64,000 bases of DNA from Candidatus Aminicenantes bacterium UBA6072 (lineage in GTDB: Bacteria > Acidobacteriota > Aminicenantia > UBA2199): NCBI GenBank assembly GCA_002436105.1, contig DIXU01000001.1, forward strand, positions 372,001 to 436,000, in the 5' to 3' direction. Below, one piece after another: positions 22,045 through 30,553 of the stretch. A program made the translations under genes and the position numbers. Below the pieces are notes generated by a model, which worked only from the letters and a program-made list of their open reading frames with translations, was not told the DNA's origin and searched no databases. Each line of letters opens with the position of its first letter. Position 1 is the first letter of the stretch.

Positions 22045-23326
22045 GAATGCGCGCCGCGACTTCGTCGAAGAGAGAAGCGACTTCGTCCCGCAAGCGCTCG
22101 GCCTTCGCCAGGAGCCTGGGCTCGAGAGCCTTCCGCTCGGGCCAGGCGCTCTCGAATTTCGCGATCAATCCGTCGGCGTCGAGATCCCGGCATTCCTGCA
22201 CGCGATCCCCCAGCTCGAACTGGGCGAACAATTCGCGGTATTTATGCAGCCAGCTCACGGCCAGTCCGGAGACGCCCTGGGAGAATCCGAACACGAACGA
22301 ATGAAAACGGGAGCCGATCAGGAACCCGAATCGGCCGACAAGAGCTTTGGTGGACTCGGCGTCGAGCGGCTCTCGGGTCCAGAAGCAGCGATCCGGCCGG
22401 TTCACGGCAGCGGCGACGAGGCCGCAAAGATAACGGTCATCGAGCCGGGAACCGAGGGAGTCGATCTCGTTCGCCTGCAGAACGATATCGACATCATGCC
22501 GGTCCAGGCAGTGCCCGGCCAGCTTCACCAGCGATTGCAGGTACGGGTTCGTAACCCCCTTGCCCGGCAGGCGCTCGAAGACCCGCATGTTCGGAGCCAC
22601 GCCGATAATCGGGCGTTTCATGGTACAACCCATTCCAGCCAGGATCTCCCGGCCTTGCTTCTCGCCGCCGCCTTGAAAACCGAAAACGATGTCCGGGTAG
22701 GACCGGATCGACCCGGCCGGCCTGTCGAGGGCCTTTTCCAGGAAACGGCAGGAGGTTTCGTCGCGTGAATAGAATACGGTTTTCCTGCCGCCGAGGAGCC
22801 GCCGGACCTCCCGGCGCGTACCGGGCTTTTCAAAGCTGCCCCAGGCCTGGGGAAGAAAGATCGCCGGCCTGTCCTTGTAAGTGAAATAGGCCAGGAGCGG
22901 TTGAACCATCCGGAAGCGGGTCTCGCCCAGCTCGTCCCCGTACGCGAAGCCGCTGACGTCGACCAGCGCAGCAAAGCCGCCATGGGTGCGGTCAAGGAAA
23001 TTCCGGCATGCGGCCGCAAAAAGGCCTTTCTTGCTGAACAGTGCGGCAAGCGGTCCGGGATCGCGGCCGCGGACCAGCTGCTTCAGGCTCCACAGTGCCT
23101 TGTTCGCAGCGGATTTTTCCCATCCCGACGAGCTCCCCGACCGCTCGCAGGGAAGCGCGACTGGGAGGAACCCGCTGCCGGCGGCGGCTGGACCGTAATG
23201 CTCCGGGAGTCGCCAAAGGTAGAATGCGGCCCCGGGGATGCGCCGGGCCAGCTCCGCCTGCACGGTCCGCAGCATGGCCTCGGCGCCCTTGTTCACGAAG
23301 CTGCCCCCGGTAATGATGATGTTCAT
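22034..23326 (-). CDS. Polysaccharide pyruvyl transferase family protein
   Basis: A 430-residue protein beginning MNIIITGGSFVNKGAEAML, the family's start, with the GxxxxNxGAEAM loop. Later motifs include FLPQAWGSFEKPGTR, SRDETSCRFLEKAL, RPIIGVAPNMRVFERL, and GSRFHSFVFGFSQGVSGLAVSW near the end. The family (PF04230) transfers pyruvate from phosphoenolpyruvate to sugar hydroxyls as a ketal on exopolysaccharides. The frame is open upstream to 23842, but the flippase gene occupies that region and its stop overlaps this ATG (ATGA), fixing the start at 23326. It is the middle gene of flippase - pyruvyl transferase - FrhB. Confidence 0.9.
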   Translation of the reverse strand: MNIIITGGSFVNKGAEAMLRTVQAELARRIPGAAFYLWRLPEHYGPAAAGSGFLPVALPCERSGSSSGWEKSAANKALWSLKQLVRGRDPGPLAALFSKKGLFAAACRNFLDRTHGGFAALVDVSGFAYGDELGETRFRMVQPLLAYFTYKDRPAIFLPQAWGSFEKPGTRREVRRLLGGRKTVFYSRDETSCRFLEKALDRPAGSIRSYPDIVFGFQGGGEKQGREILAGMGCTMKRPIIGVAPNMRVFERLPGKGVTNPYLQSLVKLAGHCLDRHDVDIVLQANEIDSLGSRLDDRYLCGLVAAAVNRPDRCFWTREPLDAESTKALVGRFGFLIGSRFHSFVFGFSQGVSGLAVSWLHKYRELFAQFELGDRVQECRDLDADGLIAKFESAWPERKALEPRLLAKAERLRDEVASLFDEVAARIHES

Positions 23327-24840
23327 TCGCCAACTCCGCATCCCATGCTTCCTTCGGGCTTGGTGCGCAGCCCGTCGAGGACTAGGCCGATCGTTTCCCG
23401 GACCGACCGCCGGCGCCAGGAAAAGAGAACGAACGAAGCGATGAAAAGACAGGAATAAAGGCCGTGCACCAGGAGTGAGCGGCTCGGCCAGAAATGCCTC
23501 GCCAGCATGACGGCGGCAAAGGAAGGCATCGCCGCAAGCAGCGGCGGGAAAAACGTGCGCAGGAACATGGCGACCGTCACGGGGGTTCCGCGAAAGCAAT
23601 ACAGCAGGGATGGGACCAGGATGACGTAGTTGGCGATCGTGTAGGCCAGGGCGACCCCCTCGATCCCGAACGGCAGTCCCGCCGCGAACGAGATGACCAT
23701 CAGAATCGAATTGAACAGCCCCCAGTAAAAATAGCGGCTGGAAAACCCGGAGCTGATCATCACCAGGCCCCGCGTCGTGGAGATCGCCTGGATCAGCCCC
23801 GCGATCGCCAGGATGCGGAACACCGCCACCGTGCCGACCCACTGGGGGCCGAGCAGCAGCCGAACGAGGAAATCCGCTTCAAGCGCGCAAAGCAGCGTCA
23901 AGGGCATCATGATGTGAATGTAGATCTCAAGCAAACGCCGGAAAAACCTGGCATAGCGCTCGGGCGTCGTGCGCAGGGAACTCAAGGCGGGCAGCGCCAC
24001 CTGGTCCAGCGGGGCGCGGATCTGGTTGAGGGGCAGCATCAACAGCTGGTATGCCCTTGAATAAAGCCCCAGAGCGGCCGTGCCGATGAACTTGCCGATG
24101 AGGATATTGTCCGCATTCCTGGCGAAATAGTTCACGAGATGGAACCCGGTCAAGTGGCCGCCGAATCGCAGCATGCCGCGCACGCCGGTGCCCCTCTTCA
24201 TCTTGCCGGGAAGCCACGGGCAAAAATAGAAGATCATTAGTGTCCAGGTGACCGCCTGGGTGATCGCCCCGGCGACAAGCGCCCAATAACGGAAGCCCAG
24301 AACGGCGACGACGACCGAGACAACCAGGCCGATCGCCAATGAAACGATCTGGATGAAGGCCAAGGCATTGAAGCGCATATGCCGGCGCAGCAAGGCCTCG
24401 TGCTGAACGGCGAGCCCGGTGACAAGGATGGAGACAGAAAATACGGCCGTCACCTTCGTAAGCTCGGGCCGCCCGAAAAACATGGAAAGGAGCGGGGCGC
24501 TCAGGAAAACCAGGACGGCCAGCATGGCGCCGATCATGGCGTTCATCCAAAACAGCGTGCTGATCTGTTCGCGGGAGATGCTCTCCCTCTGCACGGTGGC
24601 CGTTGCCAGGCCGGCATCCTTGAACAACTGCACGAAGTTGAGGACAACCATGGCCATGGCGACAAGCCCATAATCGGTGGGAGAAAGGATGCGCACCAGG
24701 ATCACCATCCCCAGCATGCGCAGGATGAACTGGGTCGCCTGCGAGGTCAGCGTGATCATGCCGCCGCGGATCGATCTCCTGGCCAGGTCGTCCTCGACAC
24801 GCAAGGATCCAAAGAGCACGGCTCGATCAAGTCTTTTCAT
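23323..24840 (-). CDS. MOP/Wzx-type oligosaccharide flippase (WzxC-like)
   Basis: A 505-residue protein with about 12-14 membrane segments. Diagnostic segments are GGMITLTSQATQFILRMLG, VRILSPTDYGLVAMAMVVLN, and FARNADNILIGKFIGTAALGLYSRAYQLLMLPLNQI, which is the strongly conserved core of the polysaccharide flippase family that includes WzxC. It flips undecaprenyl-linked oligosaccharide across the inner membrane. It heads the minus-strand trio with pyruvyl transferase and FrhB and overlaps the next gene by ATGA. The matching glycosyltransferases are on the other strand just beyond 25 kb. Confidence 0.92.
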   Translation of the reverse strand: MKRLDRAVLFGSLRVEDDLARRSIRGGMITLTSQATQFILRMLGMVILVRILSPTDYGLVAMAMVVLNFVQLFKDAGLATATVQRESISREQISTLFWMNAMIGAMLAVLVFLSAPLLSMFFGRPELTKVTAVFSVSILVTGLAVQHEALLRRHMRFNALAFIQIVSLAIGLVVSVVVAVLGFRYWALVAGAITQAVTWTLMIFYFCPWLPGKMKRGTGVRGMLRFGGHLTGFHLVNYFARNADNILIGKFIGTAALGLYSRAYQLLMLPLNQIRAPLDQVALPALSSLRTTPERYARFFRRLLEIYIHIMMPLTLLCALEADFLVRLLLGPQWVGTVAVFRILAIAGLIQAISTTRGLVMISSGFSSRYFYWGLFNSILMVISFAAGLPFGIEGVALAYTIANYVILVPSLLYCFRGTPVTVAMFLRTFFPPLLAAMPSFAAVMLARHFWPSRSLLVHGLYSCLFIASFVLFSWRRRSVRETIGLVLDGLRTKPEGSMGCGVGE

Positions 24841-24881
24841 GGCTGGCGCTTATTCTGCATACGGATCGCTTACAGGGGACA

Positions 24882-24909
24882 TTCTTAATCTTTCGGGCAG
24901 GATTGTCAA
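24882..24909 (-). promoter_or_regulatory. Promoter of the flippase operon
   Basis: Minus strand TTGACA (24909-24904), a 16-base spacer and TAAGAA (24887-24882). A 35-40 base leader would precede the ATG at 24840. Confidence 0.5.
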
Positions 24910-25005
24910 TGATCGCCCCGGCCCTTTCTTCCCGGAGGTGCCTCAACTCGAGCGATGCAGTTTCATTTGCCGGCCACGCGGTGTACAATAGGACGCACAG
25001 GAAAA

Positions 25006-25956
25006 ATGCTCACGGCAAGACAAGACGACTATGCGATCAGCGTGCTTATTCCCGCCCGCGGGGGCGCCTCCGGCCTGGAGAAAACCCTTGCCGGCTTAGA
25101 GGCCCAGCAGCTCAACCGGCGGACGCTGAATGTCCTCGTCGCCAACGACGGCGACGACCCAGCCGTGACGGGCGTCTGCCGCCGTCACGGCGTGTCCATG
25201 GTGTCCGTCTCTCCTCGCCGCGGCTCGTATTTCGCCCGCAACCGCGCGCTGGAACGGGCCGCGGCCGGGATTGTCGTCTTCCTGGACGCCGGAGTCATCG
25301 TCCCCGAGGGCTGGTTGTGCGCGGTGGTATCGGCACTGAGAGCGGCCGACTACCTGGCCTGCGCGATCGACATCGAAACGGTTCCCCGCGCCACGGCCGC
25401 CGAAGCCTACGAGACGGCTCATGCCTTCCCCGTCGCCGCCTACCTGCGGGATTCCCACTTCGGGGTTACCGCAGGCCTGGCAGTAAAAAAAAAGGTTCTG
25501 GAGGAAATCGGCGCTTTCGATGAGCGCCTGTTTTCCGGCGGCGATCTCGAATTCGGCGATCGGGTTCATCGCGCCGGTTATGCGCAGGCCCTGCTTTCGC
25601 GGCCGGCGCTCCTGCACCCGCCGCGCCGTGCGTTCTCACTCTTCCGCAAGCAGTTCCGGGCGCGTTTCGGCCACAGGTGCCTGTCCCGTTTCTACCCGGA
25701 ACGCTTCCCTCCCCGCCACCGGTTTACTTTGATCTACCGCTTCCTGCTGGCGTTGCTTCCCCCGCGCCCGGGTTCTCTTCACCGTGAATTTCCCTCAAAG
25801 ACCACCGTGCCTCTTTGGAGACGATTCACTTTCCTGTGGTCATTCAAGATATGCCGTGCGGCCGCCGACCTGGTCGCGACGCTCATCCCATCACCCGATC
25901 CGCCCCGCAAGCCGACCCGCATCGACTGGGAGAACTCCGCCGCCCATGGCCGCTGA
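25006..25956 (+). CDS. GT2 family glycosyltransferase
   Basis: A 316-residue protein. The GT-A core is clear: ISVLIPARGGASGLEKTLAGL, LNVLVANDGDD, RGSYFARNRALERA and VVFLDAGVIVPEGW, where DAG replaces the usual DxD metal motif. A later acceptor loop reads FDERLFSGGDLEFGDRVHRAGY, with the ED/GDxE-type catalytic region. The C-terminus is basic and likely membrane-associated. The missing DxD is a point of caution, though GT2 members with altered metal motifs are known. TACAAT lies at 24984-24989, 16 bases before the ATG. Its end overlaps the next GT gene by 11 bases. Confidence 0.85.
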   Translation: MLTARQDDYAISVLIPARGGASGLEKTLAGLEAQQLNRRTLNVLVANDGDDPAVTGVCRRHGVSMVSVSPRRGSYFARNRALERAAAGIVVFLDAGVIVPEGWLCAVVSALRAADYLACAIDIETVPRATAAEAYETAHAFPVAAYLRDSHFGVTAGLAVKKKVLEEIGAFDERLFSGGDLEFGDRVHRAGYAQALLSRPALLHPPRRAFSLFRKQFRARFGHRCLSRFYPERFPPRHRFTLIYRFLLALLPPRPGSLHREFPSKTTVPLWRRFTFLWSFKICRAAADLVATLIPSPDPPRKPTRIDWENSAAHGR

Positions 25957-27115
25957 TCTGCTGCTGATCTCCTTCTACTACCCGCCCTTCGCCGGGGTCG
26001 GGGCAAGGCGCTGGGGCTACCTGAGCCGCTTTCTCGCCGGGAACGGTTATCGCGTCGTTGTGCTCACCTCGCCGCTGAGCGGCCGGCGGGAAACGGCGCC
26101 GGCGGGCCATGAGCGCCTGTCCGTTCATGTCGCGCCTCCGCCCCGGCGGTCGCCGCGCATCCCGCGCCTGCCCTTCGCCGGGGAGTGGCTCGCCTGGCAG
26201 CGCCCTTTCCGGAGATCCCTGGAGCCGCTGATCCGCCGGGAGCGCCCGCGCCTGCTGGCCTTCACCGGCGGCCCCTTCTTCTCCTTCGTCCTGGCGCCCG
26301 GGCTGGCGAAGCGGTTCGCCGTTCCCTACTGGCTCGATTTCCGCGATGCCTGGGGCCTGGGTTCCCACCTGCCGCTGCGCTTTTCAGCGCCCCTCGTTCG
26401 TTTCCTCGAGCGCCGCGCCGTCGCCGGCGCGCGGCTCGTCACCGATGTCACCCCCGAAATGTCGGCCCTGCGCCGCGCCGCTTTCCCGCACCTGCCGCGG
26501 GAGCGGTTCCAGGTCCTGGAAAACGGCTATGAAGGCGATCCCTTCGTTCCCGCCCCCGGCGCCCGCTCCCACCCGGCCCTGCGCCTCGGCATCTGGGGAA
26601 AATTTTCCCCGTATTCCCCGGCTCACGCCCTCCTGCTGCCGGCGGCGGTGGCGGAACTGACCGCAGAGATCCCCATGGAGATCCACCACTTCGGCAGCGC
26701 CGACGGGGAAAAAGCGCTGGCCGGGTCCGCGGCGCGCTTGGGCCTGGAGAGTTCCTTTCATTTTCACGGGACCAGCGAGTACGAATCCGGCATCGCGCAG
26801 CTGTCCGCCATGGACGTCATGGTGCTCAACCACCGCTCGCCGCTGATGGTGGGCACCAAGGTCTACGACGCCATCCGCCTGAACCGGCCGATCCTCGCCT
26901 TGTGCCGGCCGGGCGACGCCCTGGCCCGGCTGCTGCGCCCTTTCCGCCATGCCTACCCGGCCGCGACGGCCGCGGAAGCAACCGCCGCCCTGCGCGAGAT
27001 CGGCCGCACGCGGCCGGGCTGCCTGGATCCCGGCCTGGATCCCCGGCCCTATTCGCGGGAGCGGCAGGCAAGGGATTTCCTTCCTCTCCTGGCCCCGCTG
27101 CTGGGACCGCGCTGA
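25946..27115 (+). CDS. GT4 family glycosyltransferase
   Basis: A 389-residue GT-B enzyme. The N-terminal MAADLLLISFYYPPFAGVGARRWGYLSRFL is the usual acceptor-domain start. The C-terminal domain has LRLGIWGKFSPYSP, FHFHGTSEYESGIAQLSAMDVMVLNH and MVGTKVYDAIRLNRPILALC, the KxxEY-like donor-binding region. The nucleotide sugar and linkage are unknown. Its start (25946) lies within the end of the GT2 gene; the frame is open further upstream but out of register with that gene. The codon use is very GC-rich even for this genome. Confidence 0.85.
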   Translation: MAADLLLISFYYPPFAGVGARRWGYLSRFLAGNGYRVVVLTSPLSGRRETAPAGHERLSVHVAPPPRRSPRIPRLPFAGEWLAWQRPFRRSLEPLIRRERPRLLAFTGGPFFSFVLAPGLAKRFAVPYWLDFRDAWGLGSHLPLRFSAPLVRFLERRAVAGARLVTDVTPEMSALRRAAFPHLPRERFQVLENGYEGDPFVPAPGARSHPALRLGIWGKFSPYSPAHALLLPAAVAELTAEIPMEIHHFGSADGEKALAGSAARLGLESSFHFHGTSEYESGIAQLSAMDVMVLNHRSPLMVGTKVYDAIRLNRPILALCRPGDALARLLRPFRHAYPAATAAEATAALREIGRTRPGCLDPGLDPRPYSRERQARDFLPLLAPLLGPR

Positions 27116-27123
27116 GCGGCCGA

Positions 27124-27152
27124 TTGCATTCCCTGCCCCTCCCTGCGATAAT
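27124..27152 (+). promoter_or_regulatory. Promoter of the 27.2 kb glycosyltransferase
   Basis: TTGCAT (27124-27129), a 17-base spacer and GATAAT (27147-27152), 33 bases before the GTG start. Confidence 0.5.
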
Positions 27153-27185
27153 GGGATCCGACTGTGCGCCAAGGGAGGTTGCAGC

Positions 27186-28391
27186 GTGCTTCAGCAGGAG
27201 AGTCGCGCCGCCGGGACGCCCGTCGTTCCGCGCGTGCTCGTCTGGCCGAGTTGCTGGTATCCGCACCGCGGCGCTCCGCTCAACGGGCTCTTTGTCCGTC
27301 GCCAGGCCCAGGCCGTCGCCGCCATCTGCCCGACCGCGGTCCTCTTCGTCACCCATGATCCGGCGCTGAAAAAAAAGCGCGAGATCGTTTTCGCGCTGGA
27401 GGACGGCGTGCCGACGGTGCGCGCCTATTTCCGCCCGGCGCCTCCTTCCCCCTGGCGGCCCCTGTCGGATGCGCTGCGCTTCATGGCGGCGGCGGCGGCC
27501 GGACGCCGCGCCCTGCCGGCCCCGTTCCGGAACCCCGACCTGGTCCACGTCCAGGTGACGCCGCCCCTGGGGCTGATCCTCAGCCTGAAGTGGTTCTGGC
27601 GGCGGCAGGCGGTCGTGTTCAGCGAGCACTGGACGAAATACCTGCAGCCGCCGGGCCGCGAGAATCCCCTGCGCCGATGGTTCATCCGGCGCTTCTGCGC
27701 CCGCTGCCGGGCCGTGACCACCGTTTCCGCGATGCTGGCCGAAGGGATGCGTCGCCACGGGCTCCAGGCTTCCGACTGGAGAGTGATCGGCAACGTCATC
27801 GACGCGGAATTGTTCTCCCCTGCGGCCGGCACGGTCCCCCGGGAGGCCGTCTCCATGCTGCACGTCTCCTTCCAAAAGGAGACGAAAAACCTCGCCGGCA
27901 TCGTGAGGGCCATGGGCATCCTCTGCCGCCGCCGCTCCGATATCCGCCTGCGGGTGATCGGCCGGGGGCCGACGCGGGCGGAAAGCGAAAGCCTGGCCCG
28001 CTCGCTGGGCCTGCTCGACCGCGCGGTATTTTTCGAGGATCCGCTTCCCGAGAAGGAGATCGCCGACGTCATGCGCCGCTGCGATATCCTGGTGGTCTTC
28101 AGCCATGTCGAGACGTTTTCCTGCGTGGCCGCGGAAGCGCTGGCCTGCGGCCTGGCCGTGATCTCCACGCCGACCGCGGTCGCCGAATACCTGCCCGAGG
28201 GCTCGGGCGTCCTGGTGCCGTTCAACGATGAGGAGGCCCTGGCCGCGGCCATGGAGAACATGGCCGACCGCATGCCGGGATTCGATCGCGCTCCGGGTCC
28301 GCGGATGGTCCGCGAGCGCTTCTCGCCCCAGGTGATCGGGAGGCAATTCTGCGGGCTGTTCCGGGAAGTCCTGGCCGGGGACAGGCCATGA
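27186..28391 (+). CDS. GT4 family glycosyltransferase
   Basis: A 401-residue GT-B enzyme. The start is GTG 27186, chosen because AGGGAGG lies 8 bases upstream; no ATG fits. The N-domain has VLVWPSCWYPHRGAPLNGLF. The C-domain has SMLHVSFQKETKNLAGIVRAM, LRVIGRGPTRAES, VFFEDPLPEKEIADVM and FSHVETFSCVAAEALACG, which is the GT4 E-x7-E donor motif. It probably elongates the lipid-linked glycan. It overlaps the next GT gene by ATGA. Confidence 0.9.
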   Translation: MLQQESRAAGTPVVPRVLVWPSCWYPHRGAPLNGLFVRRQAQAVAAICPTAVLFVTHDPALKKKREIVFALEDGVPTVRAYFRPAPPSPWRPLSDALRFMAAAAAGRRALPAPFRNPDLVHVQVTPPLGLILSLKWFWRRQAVVFSEHWTKYLQPPGRENPLRRWFIRRFCARCRAVTTVSAMLAEGMRRHGLQASDWRVIGNVIDAELFSPAAGTVPREAVSMLHVSFQKETKNLAGIVRAMGILCRRRSDIRLRVIGRGPTRAESESLARSLGLLDRAVFFEDPLPEKEIADVMRRCDILVVFSHVETFSCVAAEALACGLAVISTPTAVAEYLPEGSGVLVPFNDEEALAAAMENMADRMPGFDRAPGPRMVRERFSPQVIGRQFCGLFREVLAGDRP

Positions 28392-29617
28392 ACATTCTGC
28401 TGGTCGCGTACTATTTCCCGCCGATCAACTGCGCCGGCTCGGTGCGCCCGCTGCAGATGGCCCATTGGCTGCGGCGCAGCGGCCATTCCGTCACCGTCCT
28501 CACCCACGCCTACCGCTCGGCCCTGCAGGACGATGCGGAGACCATTCGCGTCCATGATCCCGCATGCGCCCGCGCCCATTCCGGGAAAAATCGCCTGCCC
28601 TGGCTCCTTTACCGCGGTTTTTCCGAGGCGCAGAATGCGCTGGGCCGTTACGCCTCGATCTTTTCCCCCTGGAAAAGAAACGTCCTGGCCCGCATGGATG
28701 AGATCGGCCGCCGGACCCGGCCCGACCTGGTCATCGCCACCTATCCGCCGCTGGAGACGCTGGAGATCGGGCTGGAGTTCTCCCGCCGCCTGCAAATACC
28801 GCTGGTCAGCGATTTTCGCGACGGATTGATGTTCCTGCCGATCGAGGGGAAAAGGCTCGCCGCCCACCGCTGCGTCCGGGAGAAATACCGGAGAACCGAA
28901 GCGGAAGCTGCCGCGGGCTCGGCGCTGATCACGTCGGTGACACCCGTGCTGCACGACTATTTCCAACAAGCCTACCCGGCGAGCCGCGGCGCCGTCATCT
29001 ACAACGGCTATGATCCGCTGGAATGGTCGGACCTGACATCGGTCCCGCTTCCTTCCGGCTGCACGCACATCGTCCATACGGGGCGCTTCGCGCTTTCCGA
29101 CGCCGCCACGAATATCCGCCCCTTCCTCATCGCGCTGCGGCAGGCAGGCAAGGACAAGGGCCTCGCTCCATTCCGGCTGCATCTTGCCGGGGAGATCTCC
29201 GGCCGGGAAAAAAAGCTGCTGCGCGACTTCCTGGTCTCAGGCCGGGCAGTGATCCATCCGCTCGCCGAGCGCCGGCAGGCCCTGGCGCTTCAGGAATCGG
29301 CCGACCTGCTGCTCCTGGTCACGCGCCCGGGCGAGCGCAGCGGCGTCCCGTTGAAATTGTTCGAGTATCTTTTCTCGCAAACGCCCGTGCTCGCCCTCAG
29401 CGACGACAGGGAGATACGGCGCATCGTCAGCGACAGCAACTGCGGCTGGTGCGTGTCGCCGGGCGACGCGGCGGGCATCACGGGCATGCTGGAGCGCCTG
29501 CTGGGCGAACCGCGCTTCCGCCTCTCCCTGCAGCGCCGCCCGGCGGTGATCGCCGCTTTTTCCTGGGAAAAGCAAATGGAAGAGCTGAACCGGCGGCTGG
29601 CCTCACTGACCGCCTGA
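28388..29617 (+). CDS. GT4 family glycosyltransferase
   Basis: A 409-residue GT-B enzyme: MNILLVAYYFPPINCAGSVR is the classic N-terminal loop, PDLVIATYPPLETLEIG follows, and the donor domain has IVHTGRFALSD, FRLHLAGEISG and LKLFEYLFSQTPVLALSD. It resembles the GT at 25946 in its N-terminal FYYPPFAGVGARR pattern, so the two may be ancient duplicates. It is translationally coupled to the preceding GT (ATGA) and convergent with the methyltransferase gene that ends 23 bases downstream. Confidence 0.9.
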   Translation: MNILLVAYYFPPINCAGSVRPLQMAHWLRRSGHSVTVLTHAYRSALQDDAETIRVHDPACARAHSGKNRLPWLLYRGFSEAQNALGRYASIFSPWKRNVLARMDEIGRRTRPDLVIATYPPLETLEIGLEFSRRLQIPLVSDFRDGLMFLPIEGKRLAAHRCVREKYRRTEAEAAAGSALITSVTPVLHDYFQQAYPASRGAVIYNGYDPLEWSDLTSVPLPSGCTHIVHTGRFALSDAATNIRPFLIALRQAGKDKGLAPFRLHLAGEISGREKKLLRDFLVSGRAVIHPLAERRQALALQESADLLLLVTRPGERSGVPLKLFEYLFSQTPVLALSDDREIRRIVSDSNCGWCVSPGDAAGITGMLERLLGEPRFRLSLQRRPAVIAAFSWEKQMEELNRRLASLTA

Positions 29618-29639
29618 ATCCCCTGGCTGCAAACCTGAG

Positions 29640-30407
29640 CTAAGGCTTGTCGCAGCGGCAGATTTCGTCGGCGACGGCGGCCAGTCCCAGGCGCTCGATC
29701 TCCCCGGCCCGGCAAACGTCCTCCGGGCGGACGACCTGGACCGTGAAGCCCGCCTGCTCCACCCGCTCGACATAATCCGGGCCATAGCGCCGGACATGGT
29801 CTTCCTGGCCGAAAATTCTTTTCCTTTCATCCCGGTCGACGATCGCAGGATCCTCCACCGTCCGGGGGGCATTGACCGGAACCAGGAGAACGGCCCAGCC
29901 CCCCGGCTTCAGGACCCGGAAAAATTCGCGCAAGGCCTTCCTGTCATCCGCCACATGCTCGAGCACATGGCTGCAAAAAACGACATCGAAGCTTTCCCCG
30001 GGGAACGGAACGGCAGTCACATCCATCCTGACCATGGCGGCCGGGTCCTCCATATCGGCGCTCAGGTAGCCGTCGTCCAGGCGCCGCCGCAGCCGGGAGG
30101 CCAGGCACGGCTCGGGTGCGATGTGAAGCATTTTCCTGCGCCTGCCGTCGAACAGGTCGGTCATGCGGGTTAAATAGAGCCAGGCCAGGCGGTGCCGCTC
30201 CAGGGAACCGCAGCGGGGGCAGCGGGCGCCCCTGCGCTTCAGAACACCGGAACGGAGAAACTTTCGCGAACTCTTTCCGCATACCGGGCACCAGCGCGCA
30301 TGGCCATGATACAGCACGGGGAAGATCAGCGCCTTCAGGCTCCGGGCGAGCTTCCGGCGAAGGGTCAGGGAAAGGGAGCGGCCGGACACGCCATTCTTGT
30401 CGAGCAT
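29640..30407 (-). CDS. Zinc-finger-containing class I SAM methyltransferase
   Basis: A 255-residue protein. Residues 35-70 carry a four-cysteine metal site (CPVC and CPRC, separated by about 20 residues), followed by SLERHRLAWLYL. The methyltransferase core then has MLHIAPEP, DYLSADMEDP, FDVVFCSHVLEHV and FRVLKPGGWAVLLVPVNA (PF08241-type). Related proteins occur in glycan and lipopolysaccharide clusters; the substrate is unknown. TATAAC on the minus strand lies 8 bases before the ATG, so its mRNA may be nearly leaderless. Confidence 0.85.
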   Translation of the reverse strand: MLDKNGVSGRSLSLTLRRKLARSLKALIFPVLYHGHARWCPVCGKSSRKFLRSGVLKRRGARCPRCGSLERHRLAWLYLTRMTDLFDGRRRKMLHIAPEPCLASRLRRRLDDGYLSADMEDPAAMVRMDVTAVPFPGESFDVVFCSHVLEHVADDRKALREFFRVLKPGGWAVLLVPVNAPRTVEDPAIVDRDERKRIFGQEDHVRRYGPDYVERVEQAGFTVQVVRPEDVCRAGEIERLGLAAVADEICRCDKP

Positions 30408-30515
30408 GTACGGTTGTTATAGCATGAATGGCAGGCGATGGGAAACTCCGGGCCGCGTGAACTCGTTGCTCCTTCTTTTCCGGCGCCGCCCGCAGCGAAA
30501 CCGCCCGGACGATCT

Positions 30516-30545
30516 TTGCCTTTTCCCCGCTTTGTTTGCTACAAT
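30516..30545 (+). promoter_or_regulatory. Promoter of the first TMTC-like gene (near-leaderless)
   Basis: TTGCCT (30516-30521), an 18-base spacer and TACAAT (30540-30545), with the ATG 8 bases further on. Confidence 0.5.
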
Positions 30546-30553
30546 CTCTTTCC

